A stretch of DNA of 64,000 nucleotides from positions 62,001 to 126,000 of the forward strand of contig NZ_JARXVE010000010.1 of the NCBI RefSeq assembly GCF_029893345.1, written 5' to 3'. The notes under the pieces are model-generated. The model ran no database searches. It was given only the letters and a program-made list of their open reading frames with translations, and was not told the DNA's origin. A program made the position numbers and the translations under genes. Each line of letters begins with the position of its first letter. The first letter of the stretch is position 1. This stretch comes from Mycolicibacterium frederiksbergense (GTDB taxonomy: Bacteria; Actinomycetota; Actinomycetes; Mycobacteriales; Mycobacteriaceae). This document shows positions 18,507 to 27,300 of the stretch, in pieces.

Positions 18507-18699
18507 GAGATGCCTCTCGGGTGACGGGGTACCACCGGTGCAACAATCGTCGCGCCCGGATCTGCCCGGTGGCTATGACCGGTTTCTTCGATGCTGGGAG
18601 GCGGGGGCTCTTACTGCCGGTCTGGTTGCCTGGCCTGCCAAAACCCTGTCGGCCCGCAGGCAGGCGCGGTACCCTCGCGTCGACCGGAGGGAGCCGGTG

Positions 18700-19938
18700 A
18701 TGACCCAAGCATTTGTGCTCGGCGGTGTGCGCACCCCGTTCGCGCGATACGGCGGCTCGCTGTCGCATATTCGGGTCGACGACCTGCTGGGGATGGCCAT
18801 GACGGGCGCCTGCGCCCGGGTCGGGGTGGAGCTCGATCAGATCGAGGACATCGTCGCGGGCTGCGTCAACCCGGCCCACGAGGGCATGGGTGACCTGGCC
18901 CGGTGGGCCGCGCTGGCCGCAGGGTTTCCCGACAGCGTGCCCGGTGCCACCATCAACCGGTTCTGTGCGTCATCGCTGAGCGCGACTATCGGTGTGGCGC
19001 ATGCGATTCGGGCAGGCGACCTCGGTGTCGGCATTGCCTGCGGCGTCGAATCCATGTCCCGGTCGGGTTGGGCGTACATGAAGGGTGACGCCCCGTTCGC
19101 GCCGCGGGGACCGGTGATCCTGCTCGACACCATGTGGGCCGGCGCCGGGGGCCCACCGAATCCGGCTCTGCTGGCCCGCAACGCCTACATCGGCATGATC
19201 GAGACCGCGCAGAACGTGGCCGACCGGTACGGCCTGACCCGCGAGGAGATCGACGCGTTCGCGCTGCGCACCCAGCGCAACGCCAAGGCCGCACGGGATT
19301 CGGGCCGGCTGGCCAAGGAGATCATGCCGGTCGAGATCCCGGCGACCAAGAAAACGCCCGCCCGCACCTTCGAGCACGACGAGTTCATCCGCAACGACAC
19401 CACCGCCGAACAGCTGGCCAAGCTGCCGCCGCAACCGGGAACCACCCAGATGACCGCGGCGAACTCCACGCCACTGACCGACGGCGCCAGCGCGCTGGTA
19501 CTCGCGTCGGGAGAGCGGGCGGCCGAACTGGGCATCGAGCCGCTGGCCCGGGTGGTGTCCTCGGCGGTGTACGGCATCGATCCGACGGTCATGGGTCTTG
19601 CCCCGGCGTGGGCGCTGCCGCTGGCCATCAGGCGGGCCGGACTCACCCCCGAGCAGATCGACGTATGGGAAGTGCACGAGGCGTTCAGCGCACAGGCGCT
19701 CGGCGTGCTGCGCGAACTTCCGAATCAATTGGGCGGGTTCGTCATTCCCGACGAGAAGCTGACCCCCAACGGCGGGGCGGTGGCGATCGGGCATCCGTTC
19801 GGCGCCACCGGCGCCCGCTACGTACTCACCCTGGCGACCGAGCTGCGCGAGCGCAATGCGCGCTACGGCGCCATCGGGGTGTGTGTCGGTTCCGGTCAGG
19901 GCGTGGCCGTGGTGCTGGAGAATCCCGCTGCTCGTTAA
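18700..19938 (+). CDS. acetyl-CoA C-acyltransferase (thiolase), second copy
   Basis: This 412-aa thiolase has Cys89 in NRFCASSLSATIG, the His motif GGAVAIGHPFGATGA and a C-terminal CVGSGQG. It is distinct from FadA at the start of the window and probably serves a dedicated degradation or acyl-CoA pathway. The frame is open from 18328. The ATG at 18700 with GGAGG about 9 bp upstream gives the family start MTQAFVLGGVRTPF. It is followed 10 bp later by an alcohol dehydrogenase gene and forms an operon with it. Confidence 0.9.
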   Translation: MTQAFVLGGVRTPFARYGGSLSHIRVDDLLGMAMTGACARVGVELDQIEDIVAGCVNPAHEGMGDLARWAALAAGFPDSVPGATINRFCASSLSATIGVAHAIRAGDLGVGIACGVESMSRSGWAYMKGDAPFAPRGPVILLDTMWAGAGGPPNPALLARNAYIGMIETAQNVADRYGLTREEIDAFALRTQRNAKAARDSGRLAKEIMPVEIPATKKTPARTFEHDEFIRNDTTAEQLAKLPPQPGTTQMTAANSTPLTDGASALVLASGERAAELGIEPLARVVSSAVYGIDPTVMGLAPAWALPLAIRRAGLTPEQIDVWEVHEAFSAQALGVLRELPNQLGGFVIPDEKLTPNGGAVAIGHPFGATGARYVLTLATELRERNARYGAIGVCVGSGQGVAVVLENPAAR

Positions 19939-19948
19939 GGAGGCGCTT

Positions 19949-20971
19949 GTGCCCACATACCGTGCCTATCAAGTCACCGGCACTCGCCAATTCGAGCTGG
20001 TGGAGCGCGAACTCGTCGAACCGGAACCGGACCGGGTCAGAATCCGGGTGGATCGGTGCGGTGTCTGCCACACCGACTCCTTCTCGGTCGAGGGACTGCG
20101 TCCCGACCCGGGCCGGCCGATTGTGCCCGGCCACGAAATCGTCGGTGTCGTTGACGCCGTCGGCGTCGACGTGGCCGGCTGGCGGCGCGGTGACCGGGTG
20201 GGCCTGGGATACCTGGGCGGTCACTGCAATCGGTGCCAGTGGTGCCGAAGAGGCGACTTCGTGCTGTGCGAAAACCAGCCGCAGGTCGGACTTACCGAAG
20301 ACGGTGGATATGCGGAGGTGGTGTACGCCCTGTCCACCGGCCTGGTCCGCATTCCCGGCAGCATCACGTCGGCCAGCGCGGCGCCGCTGTTGTGCGCCGG
20401 TATCACGGTGTACAACCCGCTGCGGCGGCTTGACCTGAAGCCCGACGCCCTGGTCGGGGTGCAAGGCATCGGTGGCCTGGGACACCTAGCCGTGCAGTAC
20501 GCCAAGGCGCTGGGCTACCGCGTCGCCGCCATCGCGCGTGGCGCCGAAAAAGCCGATTTGGCAATCAAACTGGGTGCGGACTACTACATCGACAGCGCAG
20601 CCAGCGATCCGGCCGACGCCCTGCAGGAGTTGGGCGGAGCCGCGGGGATCATCGCCACCGCATCGAGCGGTTCGTCGATGTCACGTTTGGTGGCCGGGTT
20701 GGCGCCGCACGGCACACTGGTCGTCGTCGGCGCTGCCCCCGATCCCCTCCAGGTCGGCACGGCGGACCTGATCTTCGGCGGCCGCTCGATCCTCGGCAGC
20801 CTCACCGGGACACCGATCGAAAACGAGGACAACCTGGCCTTCTGCCTGTCGCGCGAGGTCGCGCCGATGGTCGAGGAGTTCGACTTCGCCGATGCCCCAC
20901 AAGCTTATGAGCGGATGATGTCCGGGGCGGCGCGGTTCCGGGTGGTGCTCGACATGGCCGGGGACGGTTAA
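19949..20971 (+). CDS. zinc-binding alcohol dehydrogenase
   Basis: This 340-aa medium-chain dehydrogenase has catalytic zinc motif CGVCHTD, then GHEIVG, and structural zinc cysteines in CNRCQWCRRGDFVLC. The NAD-binding motif is GIGGLGHLAVQ. The GTG start is preceded by AAGGAGG, 10 bp after the thiolase stop. It is a paralogue of the dehydrogenase at 11262-12275. Its stop overlaps the stop of the convergent broken gene by two bases. Confidence 0.9.
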   Translation: MPTYRAYQVTGTRQFELVERELVEPEPDRVRIRVDRCGVCHTDSFSVEGLRPDPGRPIVPGHEIVGVVDAVGVDVAGWRRGDRVGLGYLGGHCNRCQWCRRGDFVLCENQPQVGLTEDGGYAEVVYALSTGLVRIPGSITSASAAPLLCAGITVYNPLRRLDLKPDALVGVQGIGGLGHLAVQYAKALGYRVAAIARGAEKADLAIKLGADYYIDSAASDPADALQELGGAAGIIATASSGSSMSRLVAGLAPHGTLVVVGAAPDPLQVGTADLIFGGRSILGSLTGTPIENEDNLAFCLSREVAPMVEEFDFADAPQAYERMMSGAARFRVVLDMAGDG

Positions 20972-21118
20972 GCAAACCGGATGTCGCTCAGGTCGATTGC
21001 CGCCATCAGTTGATCGGGCATGATCTTCCCGTCCGCATCGCAGCGGTACGCCCGGCGCTTCGTCGGAACCTTTATGCCGTCGGTCTCGACGATGTCGTCG
21101 ACATACTGGACGGCCGAG
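20968..21118 (-). pseudogene. 3' fragment of a gene split by the TnpB-related insertion
   Basis: The reverse strand from 21118 down reads SAVQYVDDIVETDGIK, then VPTKRRAYRCDADGK and finally IDLSDIRFA before a TAA stop at 20968-20970. This is the missing C-terminus of the gene whose 5' part is at 24019-24618. Joining the parts across one AACC restores 720 bp, equal to 239 aa plus stop, with no frame break. The fragment has no start of its own and should not be translated usefully. Confidence 0.85.
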
Positions 21119-21133
21119 AACCGTTACGTCTTG
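21119..21133. repeat. 15-bp boundary repeat, copy at the outer left end
   Basis: AACCGTTACGTCTTG marks the left edge of the insertion and contains the TAA stop of the TnpB-related gene. It matches 22867-22881 at 14 of 15 positions in the same orientation. Confidence 0.6.
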
Positions 21134-22824
21134 TGTTGGCCGTTGTTGGCCAGTGCCGGGGTAACGGTTGCCCGGCCCGGGTCGCCGCGTTCGTTTCGGC
21201 AAGGCGGGCGAGATTCGGTTCCTCGCGTCCTTGACCGGGGGCGGCTACCGGTGATCGCCTTGGGGTTGTTGGGTCCGGTCTGGTTGGTAGCTCTCACCGG
21301 GCGATCCTCTGGTCGCTGCGGTGTCACACCTTTCCGACGCCGGGCCGGCAAGCCTTGGGCGCGACGCCCGATCACCGTGGCGGCTGCCTGGTGACGGGTG
21401 ACGTTTGGGTAGGGGTGTTGCCAGTGCTGAGCACCCCAGATGCTGCTGTAGGCGGGATTGACCGCCAACACCTCGATACCGGCCCGGTGACACATGCCGG
21501 CCAGGCGGCCACGGAACACCGCGGTCGGGATCCCGGCGACCGTTTTGCGGAACCGTTTCCCGCGGACACCGCGACCCATGGTTTCCCGGCCCGTGGCGCG
21601 AGCATCGGTGAAATTCAGGTCCTCGATGGCGATCGTGGCGATCCCGAACCGCCGTGCATACCTGATGAGCCCAGTGATGGCGTGGCGCACCTGGGCATCA
21701 CGGCGCGACGACGACCCGGACAGATCGAAATCGATACGGTGGGCGGCTCCGACCGGGTTGCCGTGGGCGTCGAGGCGCCGCAGCGCCAGGTGCCCGTCGT
21801 TGAGATCGACCCCGACCACCGGGCCGCGGGCGTAGACATCGTCGCCGGCGGCGGTGTCTTCACGCCCGGCCCAGTAGGGCAGCGCTGGGATCGCCCACGA
21901 CCCGGTCAAGTAGACACCACCGCGGCCGGGTTTGCGAGCGATCGTGTACGAGATCGAGTTGGCGCCGGTGATCCGCTGCGCCCACTGATCACTACGGTGG
22001 GAGAACACCGCTGCACCACGGAGCACGTAGCGGCCGCGCGGCGCGTTGGCCAAGTGCTCCAACGGTTTCGGAAGCCGGATACTGACCTGCCCGTCCGGGG
22101 TCACGGTGATCGTCAGGTTCCCGAACGGCTCATCAGCAGAACCGTTGGCGGTGATCCGCCACCGCGCCACATCCCAGCTTTGGCGCCACTGATCGATACT
22201 GACCGCGGCCTCGTCGAGGTGATGACGCGTCTTGGCCAGGCGTTTACCACCTTCCACCACGTGAACGATCCCGGCCGCCCGGTCCCGCTGCACTGCGGTC
22301 AGCTCGCCGCGCAAATACTGCACCCTGCGTTGCTTCTGGAAGCGTTCGGCTTGTGTGGCATAGCCTTTCACCGCTTTCGCCCGGCGCAGGGCCTTACGCT
22401 CACTGACAGTGAGGGTGTCGGCGGTGGGTGCGGCCAGGCGTGCCTCGATCGTGGCGATCGCCGCCTGCAACCCGACGATGTGCCGGTACTGGGCTTCCCG
22501 GGCCAACCGGTACTGGTCATCGTTGCCGGCGATGATCGCGTTGGCCCACCGCGCCGACGACTGACCCGTCAACTGCTTCTTGCGGGCGTTGAGCCGACCC
22601 CGCCGCACCCCACGCCGCCCGTCAGCATCCAACCCCGCATCCAGTGGCACCGGCCGCGACACCGCGGCCAGATCAGCCCGACGTAACCGGCCCAAATGCT
22701 GCGCCACCGCATCCAACACCCGATCCTCATCGGCCGTGGTGCACAGCCGAGTGCTGATCGCCACCCCCGCCGGGGCAGCGACCGGCTTCACCCCACGCCA
22801 CGCCCGCAGTTTCCCGGTTGTCAC
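21124..22824 (-). CDS. TnpB-related RuvC-fold protein (IS200/IS605-associated type)
   Basis: This 566-aa protein belongs to the actinobacterial TnpB-related group, distant relatives of the RNA-guided nuclease TnpB. The RuvC-I Asp340 is in VVGVDLNDGHLALRR and the RuvC-II Glu401 in IAIEDLNF. In the third motif, after NPAYSSIWGAQHWQ, the expected Asp is replaced by His478 in TRHQAAATVIGRR. The CxxC zinc finger found in classic TnpB is absent. The basic, low-complexity tail from about residue 490 overlaps the region where a guide RNA would be encoded in TnpB elements. GTG start; nuclease activity is unproven. Confidence 0.8.
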   Translation of the reverse strand: MTTGKLRAWRGVKPVAAPAGVAISTRLCTTADEDRVLDAVAQHLGRLRRADLAAVSRPVPLDAGLDADGRRGVRRGRLNARKKQLTGQSSARWANAIIAGNDDQYRLAREAQYRHIVGLQAAIATIEARLAAPTADTLTVSERKALRRAKAVKGYATQAERFQKQRRVQYLRGELTAVQRDRAAGIVHVVEGGKRLAKTRHHLDEAAVSIDQWRQSWDVARWRITANGSADEPFGNLTITVTPDGQVSIRLPKPLEHLANAPRGRYVLRGAAVFSHRSDQWAQRITGANSISYTIARKPGRGGVYLTGSWAIPALPYWAGREDTAAGDDVYARGPVVGVDLNDGHLALRRLDAHGNPVGAAHRIDFDLSGSSSRRDAQVRHAITGLIRYARRFGIATIAIEDLNFTDARATGRETMGRGVRGKRFRKTVAGIPTAVFRGRLAGMCHRAGIEVLAVNPAYSSIWGAQHWQHPYPNVTRHQAAATVIGRRAQGLPARRRKGVTPQRPEDRPVRATNQTGPNNPKAITGSRPRSRTRGTESRPPCRNERGDPGRATVTPALANNGQHKT

Positions 22825-22866
22825 ACGCCATCACCGCACTCGGTCTCAGCAGACACCGCTGCGCGT

Positions 22867-22881
22867 AACCGTTTCGTCTTG
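22867..22881. repeat. 15-bp boundary repeat, internal copy
   Basis: AACCGTTTCGTCTTG lies 43 bp upstream of the TnpB-related start and downstream of the 319-aa gene. It repeats the left-boundary sequence in direct orientation with one mismatch. It may mark the end of a smaller unit inside the composite insertion. Confidence 0.55.
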
Positions 22882-22964
22882 GCTGAGCGCTGCCCGTACA
22901 GGCGGCTAGCGAAGCCGGTCACGATGGCCACCATGTCGGCCACCAACTCTGATTCCGCGGACCG

Positions 22965-23924
22965 CTAGCCATCGCTTAGCTGCTCGACGTCCAGGCCGGC
23001 GATCGTCGCGGCCAGTAGTTCGGTTCGATCCCATAGTCGTCGCGCCGCCAGCAGCATCGCAGGCAGAGCTGAGATCGAGGCCTCCAAGTCGACCACGTCG
23101 TCGGGATCCAATATCGGGCAGTCGATCTCAGTCCATGCCCCCAGCGCCTCCTTCGCCAGCGAGACAACATCGGCGGCGACACCACCGAACGGCTCCTTAA
23201 CATCGGTGGCCACATCCAACAAGGGCACTCCGGCAATGGTTTCCAAAGTCGCGATATCGCCACGCAGCGTCATAGCGGCGAGCACGTGAGCGTGGGCGAG
23301 ACCTTCAAGCGCCCACCGGTCATACCATGCGTCGTCGAACGTCTCGGCATCAAGGCCCGCACCGGAAACATAGGTCGCCCGGGTGTTGCCTGTCGGGGCG
23401 TCCAACAAGTCCCCCAGCGTCCCCGGCTTGCGGAAACCTCCGTAATCGGCCCACGCCGTAGTGTCTCGCCCCGACAAGGAGGCGCCGCGTTTGACGCGGT
23501 CCCGGTTGGTCTCCTCGACGGTCCGGGCGTAGGTGGACACATCGAATCCACTATCAACCACATAGGTCTGCGCAGCCGGCGCATCCAACGCGCCATACAG
23601 AAACTCCAGCAAGTTCACTCTCGCGAAGGCATGGGCGAACTCACTCGCAACAAGGGCGACAACCGGATACTCAAACCCCCGCTGCCGCAATCGAACAGCA
23701 TCCATACGCGCTTTCCGCTGCCGCTCCTCTTCGGCTCGCGCGACGCCCAACACCTTGCGCGCCCGCTGCAACCAATCCGGCCGGTCGCGCTGCGCCTCGG
23801 CAACATCACGATTGGTCCATGCCCGGCCAATATCAGGAAGATCGGCCACCCCGATGCACAGACGTCGCGCTACGACCTCTGGCGCCAGCCGCTTCCCGCC
23901 GGACTGCGAACCCACCGCCTGCAC
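22965..23924 (-). CDS. hypothetical protein, cargo of the TnpB-related insertion
   Basis: I do not recognise this protein, which is up to 319 aa from a GTG preceded by a G-run. The N-terminal part has DIGRAWTNRDVAEAQRDRP followed by a basic, charged helix (AEEERQRKARMD). The remainder is helical, rich in Ala, Asp and Leu, with no signal peptide or membrane segment. Conserved-looking spots are FEYPVVALVASEFAHAF and YDRWALEGLAHAHVLAAMTL. No recombinase, nuclease or HTH motif is evident. It is inside the insertion and on the same strand as the TnpB-related gene, so it is probably cargo or a functional partner. Confidence 0.6.
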   Translation of the reverse strand: MQAVGSQSGGKRLAPEVVARRLCIGVADLPDIGRAWTNRDVAEAQRDRPDWLQRARKVLGVARAEEERQRKARMDAVRLRQRGFEYPVVALVASEFAHAFARVNLLEFLYGALDAPAAQTYVVDSGFDVSTYARTVEETNRDRVKRGASLSGRDTTAWADYGGFRKPGTLGDLLDAPTGNTRATYVSGAGLDAETFDDAWYDRWALEGLAHAHVLAAMTLRGDIATLETIAGVPLLDVATDVKEPFGGVAADVVSLAKEALGAWTEIDCPILDPDDVVDLEASISALPAMLLAARRLWDRTELLAATIAGLDVEQLSDG

Positions 23925-24018
23925 CCCCCGTGACCGACCACACCAGCCCGATGTCGCTGCATGGCTGGTGGCCTAACCCAGATGCTCCCAGACGGGTCCG
24001 ACAAACAGCGATCAACCG

Positions 24019-24618
24019 CTATTGGTCAACAACAACGTCAGCAGTTGCCAACCCGCCGGCCACGTCGACCCGGTAGTCATGACGGCGGATCAGGTTGTCG
24101 GAGTCGAAGTAGAACTCCTGCACCGCACTGTGGCTGGCGATGTGCGGCGGAAAACCGACCCGCAGACCGCGCCACGTCTCACCCTTGTGCTCGACCGGCG
24201 CGATCTCCTCGGCGGTGAAGCCGGGCAGAGTCATCAGGAACGGCGTGGTCAGGTACGTCCACAACGCGTATCCGTTGAAGTAGGCGCGCTGCAGCGGGTT
24301 CCACGGGGTTTCCAGTTTGTGACCGGCGAACGACGCACGCGGATGCGCTAGCTCGGCGACCACCCGGCCATCGAGTTTCTCGATGGCGACACGATCAGCC
24401 GTGAAGTCCGTCTTCTGATCGGGCGCACCGAAAGGCCGCACCGATGCCCACTGCCGGTGCAGCGTGACCGCCATCTGCCGGGGCTGGGCGTCCTGCGGTT
24501 GGCCCTTGAGGGCCCACAGCCCGCCTCCGGTCACGATCGTCGCCTCGACCCGGCCGTGTTCCTTCCAGTGCTGGACGCCGCCGTGGGCTTCCAGCACATC
24601 CGCTAGCAAGTCGGTCAT
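24019..24618 (-). pseudogene. 5' fragment of the interrupted last gene of the hydrolase operon
   Basis: From the ATG at 24618 the frame runs through LLADVLEAHGGVQHWKEHGR and FTADRVAIEKLDGRVVAELA to DYRVDVAGG. It then crosses the insertion boundary at 24053 and ends in unrelated codons (TAG at 24019). The intact gene would encode 239 aa, resembling conserved actinobacterial proteins of unknown function found near hydrolases. It lies 10 bp after the metallo-beta-lactamase gene as the last member of a tightly coupled operon. Product function is not known, and the truncated product lacks the last 50 or so residues. Confidence 0.85.
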
Positions 24619-24628
24619 CTCTGCCTGC

Positions 24629-25480
24629 TCAATCGGGTGGGAACAGGGTGATCGCCGCACCCCACAGTGCCCCGGGATTGATCCGGTTGGGGTGCAGTTC
24701 AAGCATGTTGGTGTAGAACTCGCCCGCGTCGGCGGATGATTCGAGCAACCGGCGCGCATCGGTCAGGTATCGGCGGGTGGCCTGGATCTGGCTGGGCTCA
24801 TCGGCGGCATCGGGATTCTTGTGGCCCGCGATCACCGTAGTGGGCCGCAGCGCCTCGGCCACATCGAGCGCGGCCAGCCATTCGTCGATACCCGAAACCC
24901 CGCCGGACTCGGTGAGATACAGATGCACGCCGCTGTACACCACGTCGCCGGCGACCAGCAGTCCGATGCTGGGCACGTGCAGCATGGTCGTCGCGTCGGT
25001 GTCGGTGTGGCCGACCTCGATCGGCAGCAGATGCGCGCCGTCCAGCTCGAACCCGCTTTCGTCGACCACGGTGACATCGACGTCACCGACGGGCAGTTCC
25101 CCGGGGAACACCTTGTCCCAGAAGGTGGCCCGGAACTCCGGCGAGTTCTGTGCCGCCATGTGCTTGACCGTGCCCGCGGTGGCATAGACCGTCGCACCCG
25201 GAAATCGCTGTAGCAGTGGGATGGCGCCGAACCAGTGATCGCCATGCCCATGGGTGATGTAGATCCCGCGCAAGCGGTGTCCGGACGCCTCGATCCAGTC
25301 GCCGACCTCGGCGGCCTGCGCGACGGTCAGCGGTGGGTCAACCAGCACTGCGTCACGCGCGCCGGTGATCAGCGTCGAGGTGATCGGGGACCACATCCGG
25401 GTGCTGCCGTCGGGCAGGGGGCCGCGGCCGGACTGCGGGATCTGGCCGGCGACGAACAGCTGATATCCCAAGGTGGTCAT
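24629..25480 (-). CDS. metallo-beta-lactamase-fold hydrolase
   Basis: This 283-aa MBL-fold protein has the dinuclear-metal motif HGHGDHWFG, a further His in EVGHTDTDATT and an Asp in LVAGDVVYSGVHLYL. The closing AGHKNPD supplies the last His. Such proteins hydrolyse thioesters, lactones or other esters. It is a clear paralogue of the MBL gene at 27301-28140 in the same operon; HGHGDHWFG and LLQRFPGA are identical. Its start overlaps the preceding gene by ATGA. Confidence 0.88.
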   Translation of the reverse strand: MTTLGYQLFVAGQIPQSGRGPLPDGSTRMWSPITSTLITGARDAVLVDPPLTVAQAAEVGDWIEASGHRLRGIYITHGHGDHWFGAIPLLQRFPGATVYATAGTVKHMAAQNSPEFRATFWDKVFPGELPVGDVDVTVVDESGFELDGAHLLPIEVGHTDTDATTMLHVPSIGLLVAGDVVYSGVHLYLTESGGVSGIDEWLAALDVAEALRPTTVIAGHKNPDAADEPSQIQATRRYLTDARRLLESSADAGEFYTNMLELHPNRINPGALWGAAITLFPPD

Positions 25481-26568
25481 GACCGCACGCCTTCCGTGCG
25501 CTTCTGAATTTCAGCCGCGAACCGCAGGACGGCACCCAGCGGCCGGTGATGAATCGCCAGCTTGACGATCTTGCCGTCGGCGTCACGATCCAAGATGGTC
25601 ACGCCGCTCATCGCCATGCCATCGAAAGCCGTTGCCCGCCACTGCAGGTAGCTGGTCGATCCACTGTGGACCTCGGCGGTGAACTCGAGGGATTCGTAGA
25701 TCGTGCTGGCCGCGGCCAGTGTTGCGGCGACCTGGTCCCGACCCTGCACCGCGTCGGGAAGCGTGGTGGCTTCGAAGACGATGTGCTCGGCGAAGGTCTC
25801 GGCGAACCGGTCCGCCGACTTCTCGGCGAAGCTGCGTCGCCAGCCGGCAGCCGCCGCCGTTTCCTGTACGAACGCAGCAATCATGGCGGCGACTCGATCT
25901 GCGTATTCGACGTGCACCCAGTGTCCGCCACCGTCGATAACCTCCTGACGGGCCTGCGGGAAGCGCGGGCTGACCGTGGCGACGAGCTCGGCGGTGACGA
26001 AAGTGTCCGCGCCGCCGCGGATCAGCAGGACGGGTCCGGTGAAGGCACTGACCGGCGGTGCGTCGGGCACGCCGTCGTTCCAGACGTCGACATAACGGCT
26101 GACCACCTCCGGTCGCGCCGATACGCCCGTCGGGGTCAGCCGGTCGAGCTGATCGTCGGTGAGGTTCGGCGACAACTGCTTTCGCGCGGTTCGTTGCGCA
26201 TCGGGATCGCCGCCCAGTGCACGGAACGGTGCCGTGACTTCGGCGTCAAGATGCGTGCCGGTCAACGGAACCGGGGTGATCAGGACCAGCCCGGTGACCT
26301 TCTCCGGATGGTCGGTCGCGACCAGTTCGGCGATCTGCGAGCCCATGCTCTGCCCGACGACGATCACATCGCCATCGACGTCGGCGATGAGCGCCCCGGC
26401 CTCGGCGGCCAGCGAGGCCAGGGAGATGTCGGTCGATTCGTCCACCCGGGCGCCAAAGCCCGGTAGTGCGTAGCGGATGGTGTTCACATCGCCCGGCAGG
26501 GTGGAAACAACGTCGTCCCAGACGTTTTCGTCATCGAGAAAGCCGTGGATGAATAGTGCGGTGGTCAT
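25477..26568 (-). CDS. alpha/beta hydrolase fused to a SnoaL-like domain
   Basis: This 363-aa two-domain protein starts MTTALFIHGFLDDENVW. Residues 1-245 form an alpha/beta hydrolase with nucleophile elbow VGQSMGSQIA (Ser74), an acid region VLLIRGGADTFV and the His in DGGGHWVHVE. Residues about 255-363 form a SnoaL/NTF2-like domain (FAEHIVFEATTLPDAVQGR). The combined layout suggests a hydrolase with an added binding or isomerase domain; the substrate is unknown. The frame is open further upstream, but AAGGAGG precedes the ATG at 26568. It overlaps both neighbours by ATGA. Confidence 0.85.
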   Translation of the reverse strand: MTTALFIHGFLDDENVWDDVVSTLPGDVNTIRYALPGFGARVDESTDISLASLAAEAGALIADVDGDVIVVGQSMGSQIAELVATDHPEKVTGLVLITPVPLTGTHLDAEVTAPFRALGGDPDAQRTARKQLSPNLTDDQLDRLTPTGVSARPEVVSRYVDVWNDGVPDAPPVSAFTGPVLLIRGGADTFVTAELVATVSPRFPQARQEVIDGGGHWVHVEYADRVAAMIAAFVQETAAAAGWRRSFAEKSADRFAETFAEHIVFEATTLPDAVQGRDQVAATLAAASTIYESLEFTAEVHSGSTSYLQWRATAFDGMAMSGVTILDRDADGKIVKLAIHHRPLGAVLRFAAEIQKRTEGVRS

Positions 26569-27287
26569 TTCGCCGCCTCCTTGGTCGCACCGGACGAAGA
26601 CCAGTCCTTGGTGTCGATCGGTGAGTAGTCGCTGGCCTTCCCGTCCAGTCGCTCGGCGCGCTGGGCGGCGAATTGCTCGGCGAGGCCGTCGGGCAGCGGG
26701 GTGGTGAAGATGTTGTTGACCAGCGTGTACTCGGCGGCGAGGCGGCCGAAGGCGTTCAGCGCACCGACATCGATCCGGCCCCGCGACAGGTACAGGTCGT
26801 CGCGCACGTGGATGCGCGTCACCCGGCCCCACACCACATGGTCGGGCAACGGCGGCATCGGGATGATCCGGTCCACCACGCATTCGAACGAGATCGGAGC
26901 CTCGGCGATGCGGGGCGCCGAGATGGTCTCCGATGGCGCCTTCTCCAAGCCCAGGGCCTCGAATTCATCCACACCGGAGTCGAATTCGAATGCCGACCGG
27001 TGCACGGCGTCGGCCTGCGCGATCGAGGCGATGTTGACCACGAACTCCTTGGTGTCACGGATGTTGACGAAGGTGTCCTTGAGCGTGACGCCGTCGGATC
27101 GGGGTTGCAGCGACACCGACAGGATCGGCGGCATCCGGCCGACCACGGTGAAGAAGGACACCGGCGCGATATTGCCGACGCCGTCGGTCGAGCTGGTGCT
27201 GATCCAGGCGATCGCGCGGGGCAGCACACTGCCGATCAGCAGCTTGTAGCTGGACGTGGGGTCCAGGTCGTCCGCATTGATGATCAT
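26565..27287 (-). CDS. flavin reductase-family FMN-binding protein
   Basis: This 240-aa split-barrel flavoprotein carries the family signature PRAIAWISTSSTDGVGNIAP followed by SFF, and the NIRDTKEFVVNIAS segment. Members reduce flavin or use bound FMN to supply a partner monooxygenase. No oxygenase is encoded in the operon, so it may act as an oxidoreductase itself. It lies between the two MBL/hydrolase pairs, 13 bp after the first MBL gene and overlapping the next by ATGA. Confidence 0.88.
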   Translation of the reverse strand: MIINADDLDPTSSYKLLIGSVLPRAIAWISTSSTDGVGNIAPVSFFTVVGRMPPILSVSLQPRSDGVTLKDTFVNIRDTKEFVVNIASIAQADAVHRSAFEFDSGVDEFEALGLEKAPSETISAPRIAEAPISFECVVDRIIPMPPLPDHVVWGRVTRIHVRDDLYLSRGRIDVGALNAFGRLAAEYTLVNNIFTTPLPDGLAEQFAAQRAERLDGKASDYSPIDTKDWSSSGATKEAAK

Positions 27288-27300
27288 GTGCGGTTTCCTC

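Larger units (their letters stand above)
21119..24053. mobile_element. 2.93-kb TnpB-related insertion with 319-aa cargo gene
   Basis: The insertion is bounded by AACC at 21119-21122 and AACC at 24050-24053. Deleting 2931 bp (one AACC plus the interior) exactly restores the host reading frame. Inside are a TnpB-related gene and an unknown 319-aa gene, both on the reverse strand like the host gene. I see no TnpA or serine recombinase and no convincing terminal inverted repeats. This fits elements moved in trans, such as IS605/IS607-type relatives. Whether AACC is a duplication or part of the target is unclear. Confidence 0.8.

Noticed and set aside
21119..24053. Terminal inverted repeats for the TnpB-related insertion
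   Set aside because: The two ends (GTTACGTCTTGTG and the reverse of GTCAGCAGTTGCC) match no better than chance in a hand alignment.
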